A DNA stretch of 64,000 nt from Fusibacter sp. A1 (GTDB lineage: Bacteria; Bacillota; Clostridia; Peptostreptococcales; Acidaminobacteraceae): contig NZ_QQWI01000002.1 of the NCBI RefSeq assembly GCF_004125825.1, forward strand, positions 186,001 to 250,000, given 5' to 3'. The notes beneath the pieces are model-generated. The model worked only from the letters and a program-made list of their open reading frames with translations. It searched no databases and was not told where the DNA came from. Shown here piece after piece: positions 1 to 8,131 of the stretch (position 1 is its first letter; the number at the start of each line of letters is the position of its first letter). Both the position numbers and the translations under genes were made by a program.

Positions 1-386
1 TAAAAGCGAGTAACAAGGACATCATGATTGATTATAAGCCTGAGGATATCCTGATAAGACATGATAAGAAATGGAGTACGGAAGCGATTTTTAATGTGGT
101 GGACAATGCTGTGAAATACAGTCAACGCCAGACTAAAATTTGCTTGAAAGTGACGGAAAACGAAATGTTTCACACCGTACTTGTAAAAGACGAAGGCATA
201 GGTGTCTCATCAGAAGAGGTCAACCATGTATTCAAGCGATTCTACCGGTCAGATACTGCAGATGATCAGGAGGGAATCGGACTTGGACTGTATCTTGCGC
301 AAGAAATCATGCGAAAGCAGGGGGGATACATCTATTGCAAGCCTTGCAGGATAGGCAGTGAGTTTCATTTGAACTTTAGGAAGTAA
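1..386 (+). CDS. Sensor histidine kinase, C-terminal ATPase part (5' cut by window edge)
   Basis: The reading frame is open from the first complete codon at base 3, so the gene enters from outside the window and the ATG at 24 is probably internal. What remains is the HATPase_c domain of a two-component kinase. Visible are the N box (FNVVDNAVKYS, about bases 90-122), the G1 box (DEGIG), the F box (VFKRFYRS) and the G2 box (GIGLGLYLA). This domain binds ATP and phosphorylates the histidine of the missing dimerisation domain. The gene ends 66 bases before the next start. Partner regulator and signal cannot be judged from this fragment. Confidence 0.85.
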   Translation, partial: KASNKDIMIDYKPEDILIRHDKKWSTEAIFNVVDNAVKYSQRQTKICLKVTENEMFHTVLVKDEGIGVSSEEVNHVFKRFYRSDTADDQEGIGLGLYLAQEIMRKQGGYIYCKPCRIGSEFHLNFRK

Positions 387-452
387 TGACTTTGCTTTCA
401 TGAAGGCGTAATGTAAAATTAGTCTTGTAGACTAAAGGACAAGGGGGATATT

Positions 453-1496
453 ATGAATAAGAAATTTTTAGAAACACTGATCAAATGCCCGTCGCCATCT
501 GGGGACGAGGTGGCTATACAGAAGCTTTGGATGAATGAACTTAAACCTTATGCCCATAAAATGGAGACAGACTTCTCAGGAAACGCGATCGCTATTTTGA
601 ATCCGGAGGCGGCCTTCAAGGTCTTATTGGCAGGGCACTGTGATGAGATTGCGTTTATGGTTCAATACATCGACGATAAGGGCTTTGTCTATGTCAACCG
701 TGCAGGTGGCATCAACCCGAAACTTGCCCTAGGCAGCCGTGTTAGGATCTATGGAAAAGAAGTCGTTAAGGGTGTGGTTTCTGTCAATGCTGAGCATAAA
801 GGAGGCGAAAAGGGAGAGATCAAAGTCGAGGATCTGACGATCGATTGTGGAGCGTCTTCAAAAGACGCTATCAAAGAACTTGTAAGTGTAGGCGACTATG
901 TCATTTACGATATGGATTATGACTATCTGCTGAATAATACGATGTCTGCCCGTGCCCTAGACAACCGGTCTGGTGCCTTTATCGTTGGCGAAGTGATCAA
1001 AGCGCTTTCGAAAGAAGATTTGAACGTGGGAGTGTACGGTGTAAGTACCGTCAATGAAGAAACCACAGCAGGTGGTGCACATTTTGCTACTGCACAGATT
1101 CAACCCGATATGGCGATTGCTTGTGATGTGACCTTTGCAACAGATGGACCAGGTGCCAACCTTAAAAAGGATGGCGATGTCAAACTTGGCGGCGGTCCTG
1201 TTATTTCATATGGGTCACAAATCAATTTTAAGATCAACGACATGATCAAGGCGACTGCGAAAAAATATGAACACAAACTGCAATTTGAATTGACGCCAAA
1301 TCGCACAGGAACCGATGCGGACAGAATGCGTTTTACCGGCAAGGGTGTACCTGTTGCCCTTATCTCTCTACCCCTGCGCTATATGCACTCCCCTAGCGAA
1401 GTGGTCAGCTTAGACGATATTCAAGAAGAGATCAATTTACTTGTAAACATGATCAAAGACATGACTGGTAAAGAAAATCTGAAGCCGCTTGAGTAA
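453..1496 (+). CDS. M42 family metallopeptidase (glutamyl aminopeptidase/FrvX type)
   Basis: A 347-residue cytosolic dinuclear zinc aminopeptidase of the M42 (PepA/FrvX/TET) family, which trims peptides from the N terminus and usually forms dodecamers. The metal and catalytic residues are in the expected order: H62 in GHCDE, D170 in ARALDNRSG, the E202-E203 pair in VNEET, D225 in ACDV and H312 in YMHSPSEVV. Length is typical for the family. The ATG has a purine-rich AAGGGGG site about 8 bases upstream. It stands alone, followed by the promoter of the methionine transporter leader. Exact peptide preference is unknown. Confidence 0.93.
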   Translation: MNKKFLETLIKCPSPSGDEVAIQKLWMNELKPYAHKMETDFSGNAIAILNPEAAFKVLLAGHCDEIAFMVQYIDDKGFVYVNRAGGINPKLALGSRVRIYGKEVVKGVVSVNAEHKGGEKGEIKVEDLTIDCGASSKDAIKELVSVGDYVIYDMDYDYLLNNTMSARALDNRSGAFIVGEVIKALSKEDLNVGVYGVSTVNEETTAGGAHFATAQIQPDMAIACDVTFATDGPGANLKKDGDVKLGGGPVISYGSQINFKINDMIKATAKKYEHKLQFELTPNRTGTDADRMRFTGKGVPVALISLPLRYMHSPSEVVSLDDIQEEINLLVNMIKDMTGKENLKPLE

Positions 1497-1541
1497 TCGA
1501 CCATTCTCTATTGTGGTTGTTTTATCTTTTTAAATTGAGGG

Positions 1542-1570
1542 TTGACAGATGATAAGATAGCCTTTAGAAT
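1542..1570 (+). promoter_or_regulatory. Sigma-A type promoter for the SAM riboswitch/metNIQ transcript
   Basis: TTGACA at 1542-1547, a 17-base spacer and TAGAAT at 1565-1570. Transcription would begin near 1577, about 40 bases before the riboswitch core. Confidence 0.7.
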
Positions 1571-1617
1571 GTATCTAAGTTAGTTGATAGTAATTTTCGT
1601 TAGACAATTGAATAGAT

Positions 1618-1715
1618 CACTTATCAAGAGTGGTGGAGGGACAGGCCCGATGAAACCCAGCAACCTAATTTCGATTAAGGTGCTAAATCCTGCGGAGAAT
1701 CCGAGAGATGAGATT
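1618..1715 (+). ncRNA. SAM-I (S-box) riboswitch
   Basis: The S-box consensus is plain: ATCAAGAG, then GGTGGAGGGA, GGCCC, TGAAACCCAGCAACC, a short variable arm, AAGGTGCTAAATCC, a TGCGGAG arm and the closing GAGATGAG. This RNA binds S-adenosylmethionine and, in Gram-positive bacteria, ends transcription when SAM is plentiful. It is followed at once by an intrinsic terminator and lies upstream of metNIQ, so methionine uptake should be switched off under SAM sufficiency. Confidence 0.96.
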
Positions 1716-1722
1716 ATTTTAT

Positions 1723-1749
1723 AAGCTACTCTTTGGAGTAGCTTTTTTA
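1723..1749 (+). terminator. Riboswitch-controlled intrinsic terminator
   Basis: A 9-bp perfect stem (1723-1731 with 1736-1744), a four-base loop and a run of T. It is the expected expression platform of the S-box. Confidence 0.85.
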
Positions 1750-1777
1750 ATATCAAAATGGTTGATCATTAAAAATA

Positions 1778-1800
1778 AACGCTCATAAGCGTTCTTTTTA
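1778..1800 (+). terminator. Second hairpin with T-rich tail before metN
   Basis: AACGCT at 1778-1783 pairs with AGCGTT at 1788-1793 across a CATA loop, followed by CTTTTTA. It lies 29 bases past the first terminator and would back it up. The stem is only 6 bp, so it may be weak. Confidence 0.5.
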
Positions 1801-1847
1801 TACTGGTCTAGTGTTAATATATCACATATATGTCAATAGGAGGCATC

Positions 1848-2594
1848 ATGATTACCGTAAACAGGGTTTCAAAAGAGTATAGAACGATCCATCAGAAGGT
1901 GCAGGCTGTAAAGGATGTCACACTGACGATTGAAAAGGGTGAAATATTCGGCATTATCGGACTAAGTGGAGCAGGCAAGTCGACGCTTATAAGATTGATC
2001 AACGGTCTTGAAGGTTCGGATTCGGGATCGATTGGTGTAGATGATGTCATCATCAATGAATTAACAGAATCGCAGCTGAATGGCAAGCGTAAAGAGATCG
2101 GGATGATCTTTCAGCACTTTAACCTTTTGTCTTCAAGAGATGTTCTGGAGAATGTGATGTTTCCCCTTGAAATCGACGGAATGAAAAGGGATGCTGCAAA
2201 GCGAAAAGCAATTGAACTATTAGAAAGAGTCGGACTTGGCGATAAGGTTCAGGCTCGCATCAGTCAGTTAAGTGGTGGGCAAAAGCAAAGGGTGGCGATT
2301 GCCCGGGCACTTGTCAATCAACCCAAAGTTCTGCTTTGCGATGAGGCGACCAGCGCGCTCGACCCTAAAACAACACTTGAGATCTTAGCGCTGCTTAAAG
2401 AGCTGAGAGATCAGTTTGGACTGACAATCATGCTGATCACACATCAGATGGAAGTGATTGAATCGATATGTGATAAGGTCGCATTTATGGAAAACGGATC
2501 TATCAACCATATTGAGTCCTTAAATAAGGGCACTAAAGAAAATGAGCGCTTGAAGATCATTACAGATGATTTCTTCAAAATCAAGGCGAGTTAG
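1848..2594 (+). CDS. metN: Methionine ABC transporter ATP-binding protein, short form
   Basis: Energises methionine import at the membrane with MetI and MetQ. Walker A is GLSGAGKST (residues 38-46), Q-loop Q89, signature LSGGQKQ (141-147), Walker B VLLCDEATSALD (161-172) and H-loop H199. An in-frame ATG at 1830 exists, but the AGGAGG at 1839-1843 directly precedes the ATG at 1848, so the protein starts MITVNRV and has 248 residues. MetN proteins with the C-terminal NIL (ACT-like) methionine-sensing domain are about 340 residues; that domain is absent here. Regulation appears to be left to the upstream SAM riboswitch. metI follows 9 bases downstream. Confidence 0.95.
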   Translation: MITVNRVSKEYRTIHQKVQAVKDVTLTIEKGEIFGIIGLSGAGKSTLIRLINGLEGSDSGSIGVDDVIINELTESQLNGKRKEIGMIFQHFNLLSSRDVLENVMFPLEIDGMKRDAAKRKAIELLERVGLGDKVQARISQLSGGQKQRVAIARALVNQPKVLLCDEATSALDPKTTLEILALLKELRDQFGLTIMLITHQMEVIESICDKVAFMENGSINHIESLNKGTKENERLKIITDDFFKIKAS

Positions 2595-2603
2595 GAGTTA
2601 GTT

Positions 2604-3248
2604 ATGTTTTTAGATTTAATCGAACCTACACTGCAAACCCTCTATATGGTGGTTGTGTCATCGGTATTTGCGTCTCTGCTTGGTTTTCCGATTGGAATTT
2701 TACTGGCAGTCAGCGGCGAGGACGGTCTGATGCCAAATAGGGTGATCCAGTCAATATTGGGGAGTGTGGTCAATATGACACGTTCAATCCCTTTTATTAT
2801 ATTAATGATTTTACTTTTCCCGCTTACCAGAATGATGGTGGGAAAGACAATAGGTACTACTGCTACGATCGTACCGCTTGCAATTGGAGCGGCCCCATTT
2901 GTAGGAAGAGTTATCGAAAGTGCATTGAAGGAGGTTGATAAAGGAGTTATTGAAGCGGTACGGGCGATGGGGGCATCTAAATCACAGATTATTGTGAAGG
3001 TGATGTTACCAGAAGCGTTGCCTGCGATCGTATCCGGCTTGACACTTACCATTGTCGGTCAGATCGGTTATTCCGCAATGGCTGGTGCCATTGGTGGAGG
3101 AGGACTTGGCGATCTGGCGATACGATATGGATTACATAGGTATGAAATGAATGTACTTATCAGTGCCGTTATCGTAATTGTAGTACTTGTTCAGGTCGTT
3201 CAGTTTAGTGGTAACACGTTAGCAAACAATATTATAAAACATCGATGA
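2604..3248 (+). CDS. metI: Methionine ABC transporter permease
   Basis: A 214-residue polytopic membrane protein with about five hydrophobic segments. The cytoplasmic EAA loop that docks on MetN reads EAVRAMGASKSQ, with the downstream LPEALPAI. Length and the GYSAMAGAIGGGGLGDLA stretch are typical of MetI. It is preceded by GGAGTTAG 7-10 bases before its ATG and follows metN at 9 bases. Its end lies 32 bases before the chosen metQ start. It carries methionine (D- and L- forms in studied relatives) into the cytoplasm. Confidence 0.95.
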   Translation: MFLDLIEPTLQTLYMVVVSSVFASLLGFPIGILLAVSGEDGLMPNRVIQSILGSVVNMTRSIPFIILMILLFPLTRMMVGKTIGTTATIVPLAIGAAPFVGRVIESALKEVDKGVIEAVRAMGASKSQIIVKVMLPEALPAIVSGLTLTIVGQIGYSAMAGAIGGGGLGDLAIRYGLHRYEMNVLISAVIVIVVLVQVVQFSGNTLANNIIKHR

Positions 3249-3280
3249 GTGTAAGAACTTTAGGGAAGACGGAGGATTTT

Positions 3281-4081
3281 ATGAAAACATTAAAACTTGT
3301 AGTTACATTAGGATTGGTACTAGCTTTACTTGTAGGGTGCCAAGGTACATCTAGCGAGAAAATCATCTTAAAAGTAGGCGCATCACCAGTACCTCATGCG
3401 GAGCTACTTGAACTTGTGAAGGAAGATCTGGCAACTGAAGGAATTGAACTGGATATTATCGAGTTTACGGATTATGTTCAGCCAAACTTAGCGCTTGCGC
3501 AGGGGGATTTGGATGCGAACTTCTTCCAGCATGTGCCTTATCAAAATAATTTTGCAGCAGAGCATGGTCTTGAACTTGCTGCGATCGCTTCTGTTCATGT
3601 CGAGCCGCTTGGTCTCTATTCTGATAAAGTGAAATCTATCGCTGAGTTAAAAGAGGGCAGCACGATCGCCATCCCTGCGGATGCTGTGAACGGCGGAAGA
3701 GCACTGATCCTTTTAGAACAGTCAGGTCTCATTAAGTTAGCGGATTCCACTAATCTTGAAGCGACAGAAAAAGACATTGTCGAGAATCAGCATCAGTTTA
3801 ACTTTGTCGCCGTTGAAGCTGCTCAGTTGCCAAGAGTGCTTCAGGATGTGGATGCCGCGATCATCAATGGGAACTATGCCTTAGAAGCTGGTTTTGTACC
3901 GACAAGTGATGCGATCCTGCTAGAAGGCAGCGAGTCGCCGTATGCGAATGTCATCACGGTTAGAGCCGGTGAAGAAAACAATGAAACCTATGTGAAGCTT
4001 GTCAAAGCCTTGCAATCGGATAAGGTTGTCGAGTTTATCAATGAAAACTATGGTGGTGGAGTAGTCCCTGCATTCAATTAG
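3281..4081 (+). CDS. metQ: Methionine-binding lipoprotein MetQ (NlpA family)
   Basis: Extracellular solute receptor of the methionine importer, anchored to the membrane by lipid. The ATG at 3281 is chosen because GGAGG lies 6 bases upstream and because it gives a clean lipoprotein signal peptide: MKTLKLV, a hydrophobic core and LLVGC with the lipidated cysteine at residue 20. A longer frame from 3245 would overlap metI and bury the signal. The mature domain has NlpA hallmarks such as VGASPVPHAELLE and FTDYVQPNLAL. It is the last gene of the metNIQ operon and is followed by a strong terminator. Confidence 0.95.
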   Translation: MKTLKLVVTLGLVLALLVGCQGTSSEKIILKVGASPVPHAELLELVKEDLATEGIELDIIEFTDYVQPNLALAQGDLDANFFQHVPYQNNFAAEHGLELAAIASVHVEPLGLYSDKVKSIAELKEGSTIAIPADAVNGGRALILLEQSGLIKLADSTNLEATEKDIVENQHQFNFVAVEAAQLPRVLQDVDAAIINGNYALEAGFVPTSDAILLEGSESPYANVITVRAGEENNETYVKLVKALQSDKVVEFINENYGGGVVPAFN

Positions 4082-4130
4082 TCATGTGCCGGTCGATAAG
4101 AACCTGCATCCGCTTGAATTACAGCTAACT

Positions 4131-4166
4131 AAAAGAGGCGCATTCAAATTGAATGCGCCTCTTTTA
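4131..4166. terminator. Bidirectional terminator between metQ and the sulfur operon
   Basis: A long perfect stem, AAAAGAGGCGCATTCAA pairing with its complement across a short loop, with A and T runs on both sides. It can end both metQ and the converging minus-strand operon. Confidence 0.9.
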
Positions 4167-4180
4167 CTTGAGAGTGTTTG

Positions 4181-5449
4181 TTAAGATGGTATTACTAAAG
4201 ATTTTTCAATCATGTTATCAAAGATGGTAGTACAGAAGCCATCTTTGCATAATTCGTCATAGCATACGACAAGTACTTCTTTATTCTTGATAGCGACAGC
4301 AGCAGGGAACTTTTCTACACCAAATCGATCGGCAAGTCCTTTTGACTTGTAAACGTCGATTCTGGTGACAGCTACTTCGTTTTTGCGTGTTGTTTCGTAC
4401 TGCTCGATGGTAGTCAAAAAGTCACGTGATGGCGCATCGATTGCATTGTAGAGGTAAATTAGACCAGCTTTGTCTGCTGTGGCTTCGATGATTTGCTCAA
4501 AGGCTTCCGTTTCGGCGATGTATTTTTCTGCGGCATAACCTGCAATTGCTCCATCACCAACAGCTGTAGCTACTTGCTTAAGCCATTTGTCTCTAACATC
4601 ACCACAGGCGAATACACCAGGAATAGAGGTCTCCATCTTGTCGTTTGTGACAATGTACCCTTGTGGAGTAAGCTGGATCATATTTTTGAACAACTCCGTG
4701 TTTGGTATGTAACCGATAAATTCAAAGCAGTTGTCACAGGTAATCGGTAAGCGCTCACCTGTTTTCACATTTTTAAGGATGACCCTTTCCAAATGGCCTT
4801 CACCTTCAAATGCGTCGACAACCGTGTTCCAAACGAACTCCATTTTAGGATTTGCCAGTGCCTGGGCTTTGGCGATCTCATTACAGTCCATTTTACCTTC
4901 GTCGTGCATGACAGATACAGTAACTTTATTTGCAAACTTAGTCAGAAACATTCCTTCTTCAATGGCAGCATCGCCGCTACCGATGACTACGACGTGTTTA
5001 TCCGTATTGGATGCGGCGTCGCAAGTCGCGCAGAATGAAATACCCTTATCGAACAGATAGTTTTCTTCGTTGAGCGCACCAGTAACGCGAGGTCTGCCAC
5101 CCGTTGCAAGAATCACTGTTTTTGCGATGTATTTGTTTCTGAAGGTTTCAACAATCTTTTCATCGCCTTCAAGGTCGACGTGTTTGACATCTGTGAGCTT
5201 GAATTCCACTCCCATGTCTTTTGCCTGTTGTTTCATTTGGTCTGTAATATGCTCGCCCTTAGGTTCGCCAGGAAAACCGGGGTAGTTTGCGATTTCATTT
5301 GTATAGGTTGCAAGACCACCCACTAAAGCTTTTTCTATAAGAATTGTCTTTAACTTCGCTCTACCTGCATAAATACCTGCAGTCAGACCGGCGGCGCCGC
5401 CACCGATGATGACAACATCATAATGTTCTATTTTTTTTTCTCTACTCAT
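4181..5449 (-). CDS. Thioredoxin-reductase-like flavoprotein with fused thioredoxin-fold domain lacking CXXC
   Basis: Residues 1-315 match bacterial thioredoxin reductase: FAD site GGGAAG (16-21), redox pair C140-ATC-C143, NADPH site GSGDAA (157-162) and the second FAD motif ACGD (281-284). Residues from about 318 to 422 form a thioredoxin-like domain, recognisable by YLYNAIDAPSRDF, RIDVYKS and the cis-proline motif KFPAAVA (P382). The usual WCGPC site is replaced by DAPSRD, so this domain cannot act as an ordinary thioredoxin; three other cysteines lie at 396, 401 and 406. Standard TrxB is about 310 residues. It is the last gene of the minus-strand sulfur operon, so its substrate may be a sulfur carrier or persulfide rather than thioredoxin (inference). 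Confidence 0.88.
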   Translation of the reverse strand: MSREKKIEHYDVVIIGGGAAGLTAGIYAGRAKLKTILIEKALVGGLATYTNEIANYPGFPGEPKGEHITDQMKQQAKDMGVEFKLTDVKHVDLEGDEKIVETFRNKYIAKTVILATGGRPRVTGALNEENYLFDKGISFCATCDAASNTDKHVVVIGSGDAAIEEGMFLTKFANKVTVSVMHDEGKMDCNEIAKAQALANPKMEFVWNTVVDAFEGEGHLERVILKNVKTGERLPITCDNCFEFIGYIPNTELFKNMIQLTPQGYIVTNDKMETSIPGVFACGDVRDKWLKQVATAVGDGAIAGYAAEKYIAETEAFEQIIEATADKAGLIYLYNAIDAPSRDFLTTIEQYETTRKNEVAVTRIDVYKSKGLADRFGVEKFPAAVAIKNKEVLVVCYDELCKDGFCTTIFDNMIEKSLVIPS

Positions 5450-5479
5450 ATTTTCCCCATTCCAGTAATCAGTTTATGG

Positions 5480-6031
5480 TTACATAAAGAACTTTACTAA
5501 TAATTTGCTACCAACAACAGCACCAAAGAACATACCGATAGCAAAAACCCAGCCAGACAATGAAAGTGATGCGATTCCACTGTAAAGTGCGCCGATGTTG
5601 CAACCAAATGCAATTCGTGCACCATAGCCCATCAGGGTTCCACCGACAATTGCAGCGATTACCTGCTTCATGGATTTAATTTTTTTGATTTTGAACTGTG
5701 AAGCCATAAGGGTGGCAAACAGCGCACCTACGATAATACCAAGATTTCTCATGGTGCCGGCATGGTTTAAAAAACCCGCCTCAAGTGTCTTTTGCGCACC
5801 TGCACTGGAGAAGTAGTACCACTTATCCACCGAGCCGCCAACTGCTTCGAAAATCCAAGCGCCCCAATTTGCAAAGACACCGGAAACACCCCATGGATTA
5901 CCTGTCGCTGCGAGCGTTACTATTTGAAAAATGGATAGCAACACGGCACCGGCAACATAGGTAAGCGGTTCACGAAACCACTGCTTATAGATAGGTTCAT
6001 CTTTTAGATTATTAAAAAGGGCTTTGAACAT
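5480..6031 (-). CDS. YeeE/YedE family sulfur-compound transporter, C-terminal-half type
   Basis: A 183-residue membrane protein with about four or five hydrophobic segments. The conserved YeeE motif FGCNIGAL contains C144. The family (TsuA) imports thiosulfate in the cases studied, using conserved cysteines along a central path. TsuA is about twice this length; here the protein is about half size and the other YeeE gene of the operon supplies the remaining cysteine motifs. Its start lies 1 base from the tusA stop, so the two are translationally close. Likely works with the larger YeeE protein as a two-part channel (inference). Confidence 0.88.
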   Translation of the reverse strand: MFKALFNNLKDEPIYKQWFREPLTYVAGAVLLSIFQIVTLAATGNPWGVSGVFANWGAWIFEAVGGSVDKWYYFSSAGAQKTLEAGFLNHAGTMRNLGIIVGALFATLMASQFKIKKIKSMKQVIAAIVGGTLMGYGARIAFGCNIGALYSGIASLSLSGWVFAIGMFFGAVVGSKLLVKFFM

Positions 6032-6032
6032 T

Positions 6033-6260
6033 TTATTTTACCTTCTCGATGATAACTTCCCATTCTCCATCGTCAACTTCTTCTACTTCAACATTATGAC
6101 CGTCGCCACGTGCCCAATCCGGGATGTTTTTCATTGCGCAGCTGTGGTCGATTTGAACGATTAGGATATCGCCAATCTCCATATCCTTAATTTGATTTTG
6201 TGCCTTTACTAATGGTACTGGACACGCTTCGCCAAAACATTCTAATACTACTTCCTTCAT
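6033..6260 (-). CDS. TusA-family sulfur carrier protein
   Basis: A 75-residue protein with the TusA/SirA signature ECFGEACPVPLVKA: the CPxP cysteine is C13, and C8 is an extra cysteine. TusA proteins carry persulfide sulfur between partner enzymes in the cytoplasm. The start is set by AAGGAGGAAC just before the ATG at 6260; a longer frame to 6326 lacks support. The first 74 bases overlap the 3' end of the upstream yeeE gene in another frame, and the ribosome binding site lies inside that gene. Linked yeeE-tusA genes are a common pairing and support a role in accepting imported sulfur. Confidence 0.93.
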   Translation of the reverse strand: MKEVVLECFGEACPVPLVKAQNQIKDMEIGDILIVQIDHSCAMKNIPDWARGDGHNVEVEEVDDGEWEVIIEKVK

Positions 6261-6969
6261 TGTTTGTTCCTCCTTGATTTTCAGTTGATTGTGAACGCTT
6301 TTTCTCGTATTTGACTGCCGCAACATAAAGTAGCGCTAGAACAGTCAGTTGAACGACTACTGCTCCCAGCCAGCCGAATACGTCTGGAAGGAATACAGCT
6401 TTTCCTTTTGAAATAAAGTTAAACTTCCAAAACTCGAAGTTATTCGCACCCCATAGTGATCCTACTATAAAGAAGATGAGTGAGATAACGTTCATTGCAA
6501 ATCCTTCACCGACGCGCATTAGCGTACCTGAAGCGCAACCTCCGGCGATAACCATACCGATTCCAAACATGAAAGCACCTGCAAGGGTGGCAAAGCTGAT
6601 TGGAACGACATAACTCATACCCGGTATCGGTAAACCTTGTGAAAAGTATCCGTATTTGATTGCAGTAAAACCTATCGTTGTTAGGATTAAGGCGACAATG
6701 ACGGCTCTTGTCAAGGCTGTTCCCCCGGTTAAGTAGGGATCTCTCATAGAAGCTGTAAAGCAAAATCTTGCTCGTTGTAAAATAAAACCGAATGCAATGC
6801 CGGTAATCCAGAAGAAGACCATCATTGCCGATTTTGTCGCAAGTCCGACAGCAACTGCAATCATAAGTACCGCTAAGAGAAAACCAAAGGGTATTTGATT
6901 GGGCTTGGGCTTACGTGGTGCGCGAGAGCTTGAGCGTCTAATTGAGCTAGTTCCCGTTGATTCGGACAT
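6187..6969 (-). CDS. YeeE/YedE family sulfur-compound transporter, larger subunit
   Basis: A 260-residue membrane protein, first gene of the sulfur operon. After a basic Ser/Arg/Pro-rich N terminus of about 26 residues come several hydrophobic helices. Two cysteine motifs typical of YeeE/TsuA are present: RARFCF (C70) and IAGGCASGTLMR (C145). The ATG at 6969 is chosen over one at 7005 because GAGGTGG precedes it. Its last 74 bases overlap tusA. The C-terminal tail after the last helix is hydrophilic and rich in Ser, Asn and Gly, which may reflect the constraint of the overlap. A LysR regulator is divergent upstream. Confidence 0.9.
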   Translation of the reverse strand: MSESTGTSSIRRSSSRAPRKPKPNQIPFGFLLAVLMIAVAVGLATKSAMMVFFWITGIAFGFILQRARFCFTASMRDPYLTGGTALTRAVIVALILTTIGFTAIKYGYFSQGLPIPGMSYVVPISFATLAGAFMFGIGMVIAGGCASGTLMRVGEGFAMNVISLIFFIVGSLWGANNFEFWKFNFISKGKAVFLPDVFGWLGAVVVQLTVLALLYVAAVKYEKKRSQSTENQGGTNNEGSSIRMFWRSVSSTISKGTKSN

Positions 6970-7002
6970 AATCCACCTCGTTTGCTTGAATGATTTGATA
7001 CA

Positions 7003-7020
7003 CAATTAACAATTTCCAAA
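7003..7020. promoter_or_regulatory. Candidate operator shared with the rhodanese operon
   Basis: The stretch AATTAACAATTTCCAAA lies 34-51 bases upstream of the large yeeE gene, in the region shared with the divergent LysR gene. A 16-of-17 match occurs at 15678-15694 upstream of the rhodanese lipoproteins. Both targets are sulfur genes, so it may be a common regulator site. Inference from the match only. Confidence 0.35.
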
Positions 7021-7232
7021 GCTATTGTATCATGACAACGCTAAGTTGACGCATTCATAAACTTGAAGCAACATAAGAAATACTTATAGGCATTGATGTT
7101 TTTAATAGTATATAATCTAGAGGAAGCATTGAAAAACAGTACTTATGATTTTTTTAACAAAGTTAACATATAAGCATTTCTAATGCTATATTAGATAAAT
7201 CGAAAAATACTGAAGAAGGTAGGGGTGAAACC

Positions 7233-8129
7233 ATGAACATTGAATCGTTAAAACTATTTCAGCAGGTAGTGGAGGCAAAAAGTATCTCGAAAGTTGCTCA
7301 ACATGCGCATATATCACAATCGGCTTTGAGTCAAATGATAGGTAGGATAGAAGACGAGCTTGGTCATAGACTGCTGATTCGATCAAACAGCGGTGTGGTT
7401 CCAACAGAAATGGGTGAGGTCGTTTTAAAGTATTCTGAAAACATCAGTTTGAACTATCAGAAGATGCTTGAGGAAATGGTTCGACTTGAAAAAAAACTGG
7501 ATACCGTTAGGATCAATGCCTCGTGGAGTCTTGTCAATTATTCGCTGCCCTGTACCCTATACCGTGTAAAAAAGAAGTTTAGCACCCATAAATATGAATT
7601 GATTTCGAGTAGTAACGATAAGACAATCAGAGACATCACCAATGATATCTGCGACATCGGATTTGTGAGTTGTGAGATTAACGATAAAAAGCTAAATGTC
7701 CACAGGATAGGACTTGAGAAGGTGGTTCTCGTAGCTTCTTATAATAGTGAGATTCCAGAAAGCATCGCTCTTGAAGACCTTAAGAAATATGAGTTTGTCA
7801 CACTAAGAAATATTGATAGCATCAATTCCTGCTTGAACAGGGAACTGATACAAGCGGGACTCGCCTTTGACGATTTAAAGATCATCTTTGACGTCGATTC
7901 GATTTCTGCTGTCAAAGCATCGATAGAAAATAATTATGGCGTTTCGTTTTTGCCTTATACGGCGGTAAAACGTGAATTGTATGAAAAAAGATATCGCATT
8001 GTGGAAGTAGATGGCTTGAATATGGATTACTCGATCTACATGGTGAGTAAGCTGCTGAATAAGGTAAGTGCCTCGGTGAAGGAATCTGTAGAGGCATTTA
8101 TTGAAATAGGAAAAGAGGGCTTTTGCTAG
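7233..8129 (+). CDS. LysR-family transcriptional regulator of the sulfur locus
   Basis: A 298-residue LysR protein. The N-terminal winged helix-turn-helix is clear (residues 1-65: IESLKLFQQVVEAKSISKVA, then ISQSALSQMIGRIEDELG, then LLIRSNSGVVPTEMG). The remainder is a periplasmic-binding-protein-like effector domain. It is divergent from the yeeE-tusA-yeeE-trxB-like operon with a 263-base gap between starts, and convergent with a second tusA-like gene 2 bases away, so it probably controls these sulfur genes and itself. GGTAGGGGTG lies just upstream of the ATG. The effector is unknown. Confidence 0.92.
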   Translation: MNIESLKLFQQVVEAKSISKVAQHAHISQSALSQMIGRIEDELGHRLLIRSNSGVVPTEMGEVVLKYSENISLNYQKMLEEMVRLEKKLDTVRINASWSLVNYSLPCTLYRVKKKFSTHKYELISSSNDKTIRDITNDICDIGFVSCEINDKKLNVHRIGLEKVVLVASYNSEIPESIALEDLKKYEFVTLRNIDSINSCLNRELIQAGLAFDDLKIIFDVDSISAVKASIENNYGVSFLPYTAVKRELYEKRYRIVEVDGLNMDYSIYMVSKLLNKVSASVKESVEAFIEIGKEGFC

Positions 8130-8131
8130 TT

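Noticed and set aside
1100..1342. Minus-strand ORF inside the M42 gene
   Set aside because: Lies wholly within a gene with full family motifs on the other strand; no ribosome binding site and no recognisable protein content.
4493..5285. Several plus-strand ORFs opposite the TrxR-like gene
   Set aside because: Shadows of a well-supported flavoprotein gene; no homology and no binding sites.
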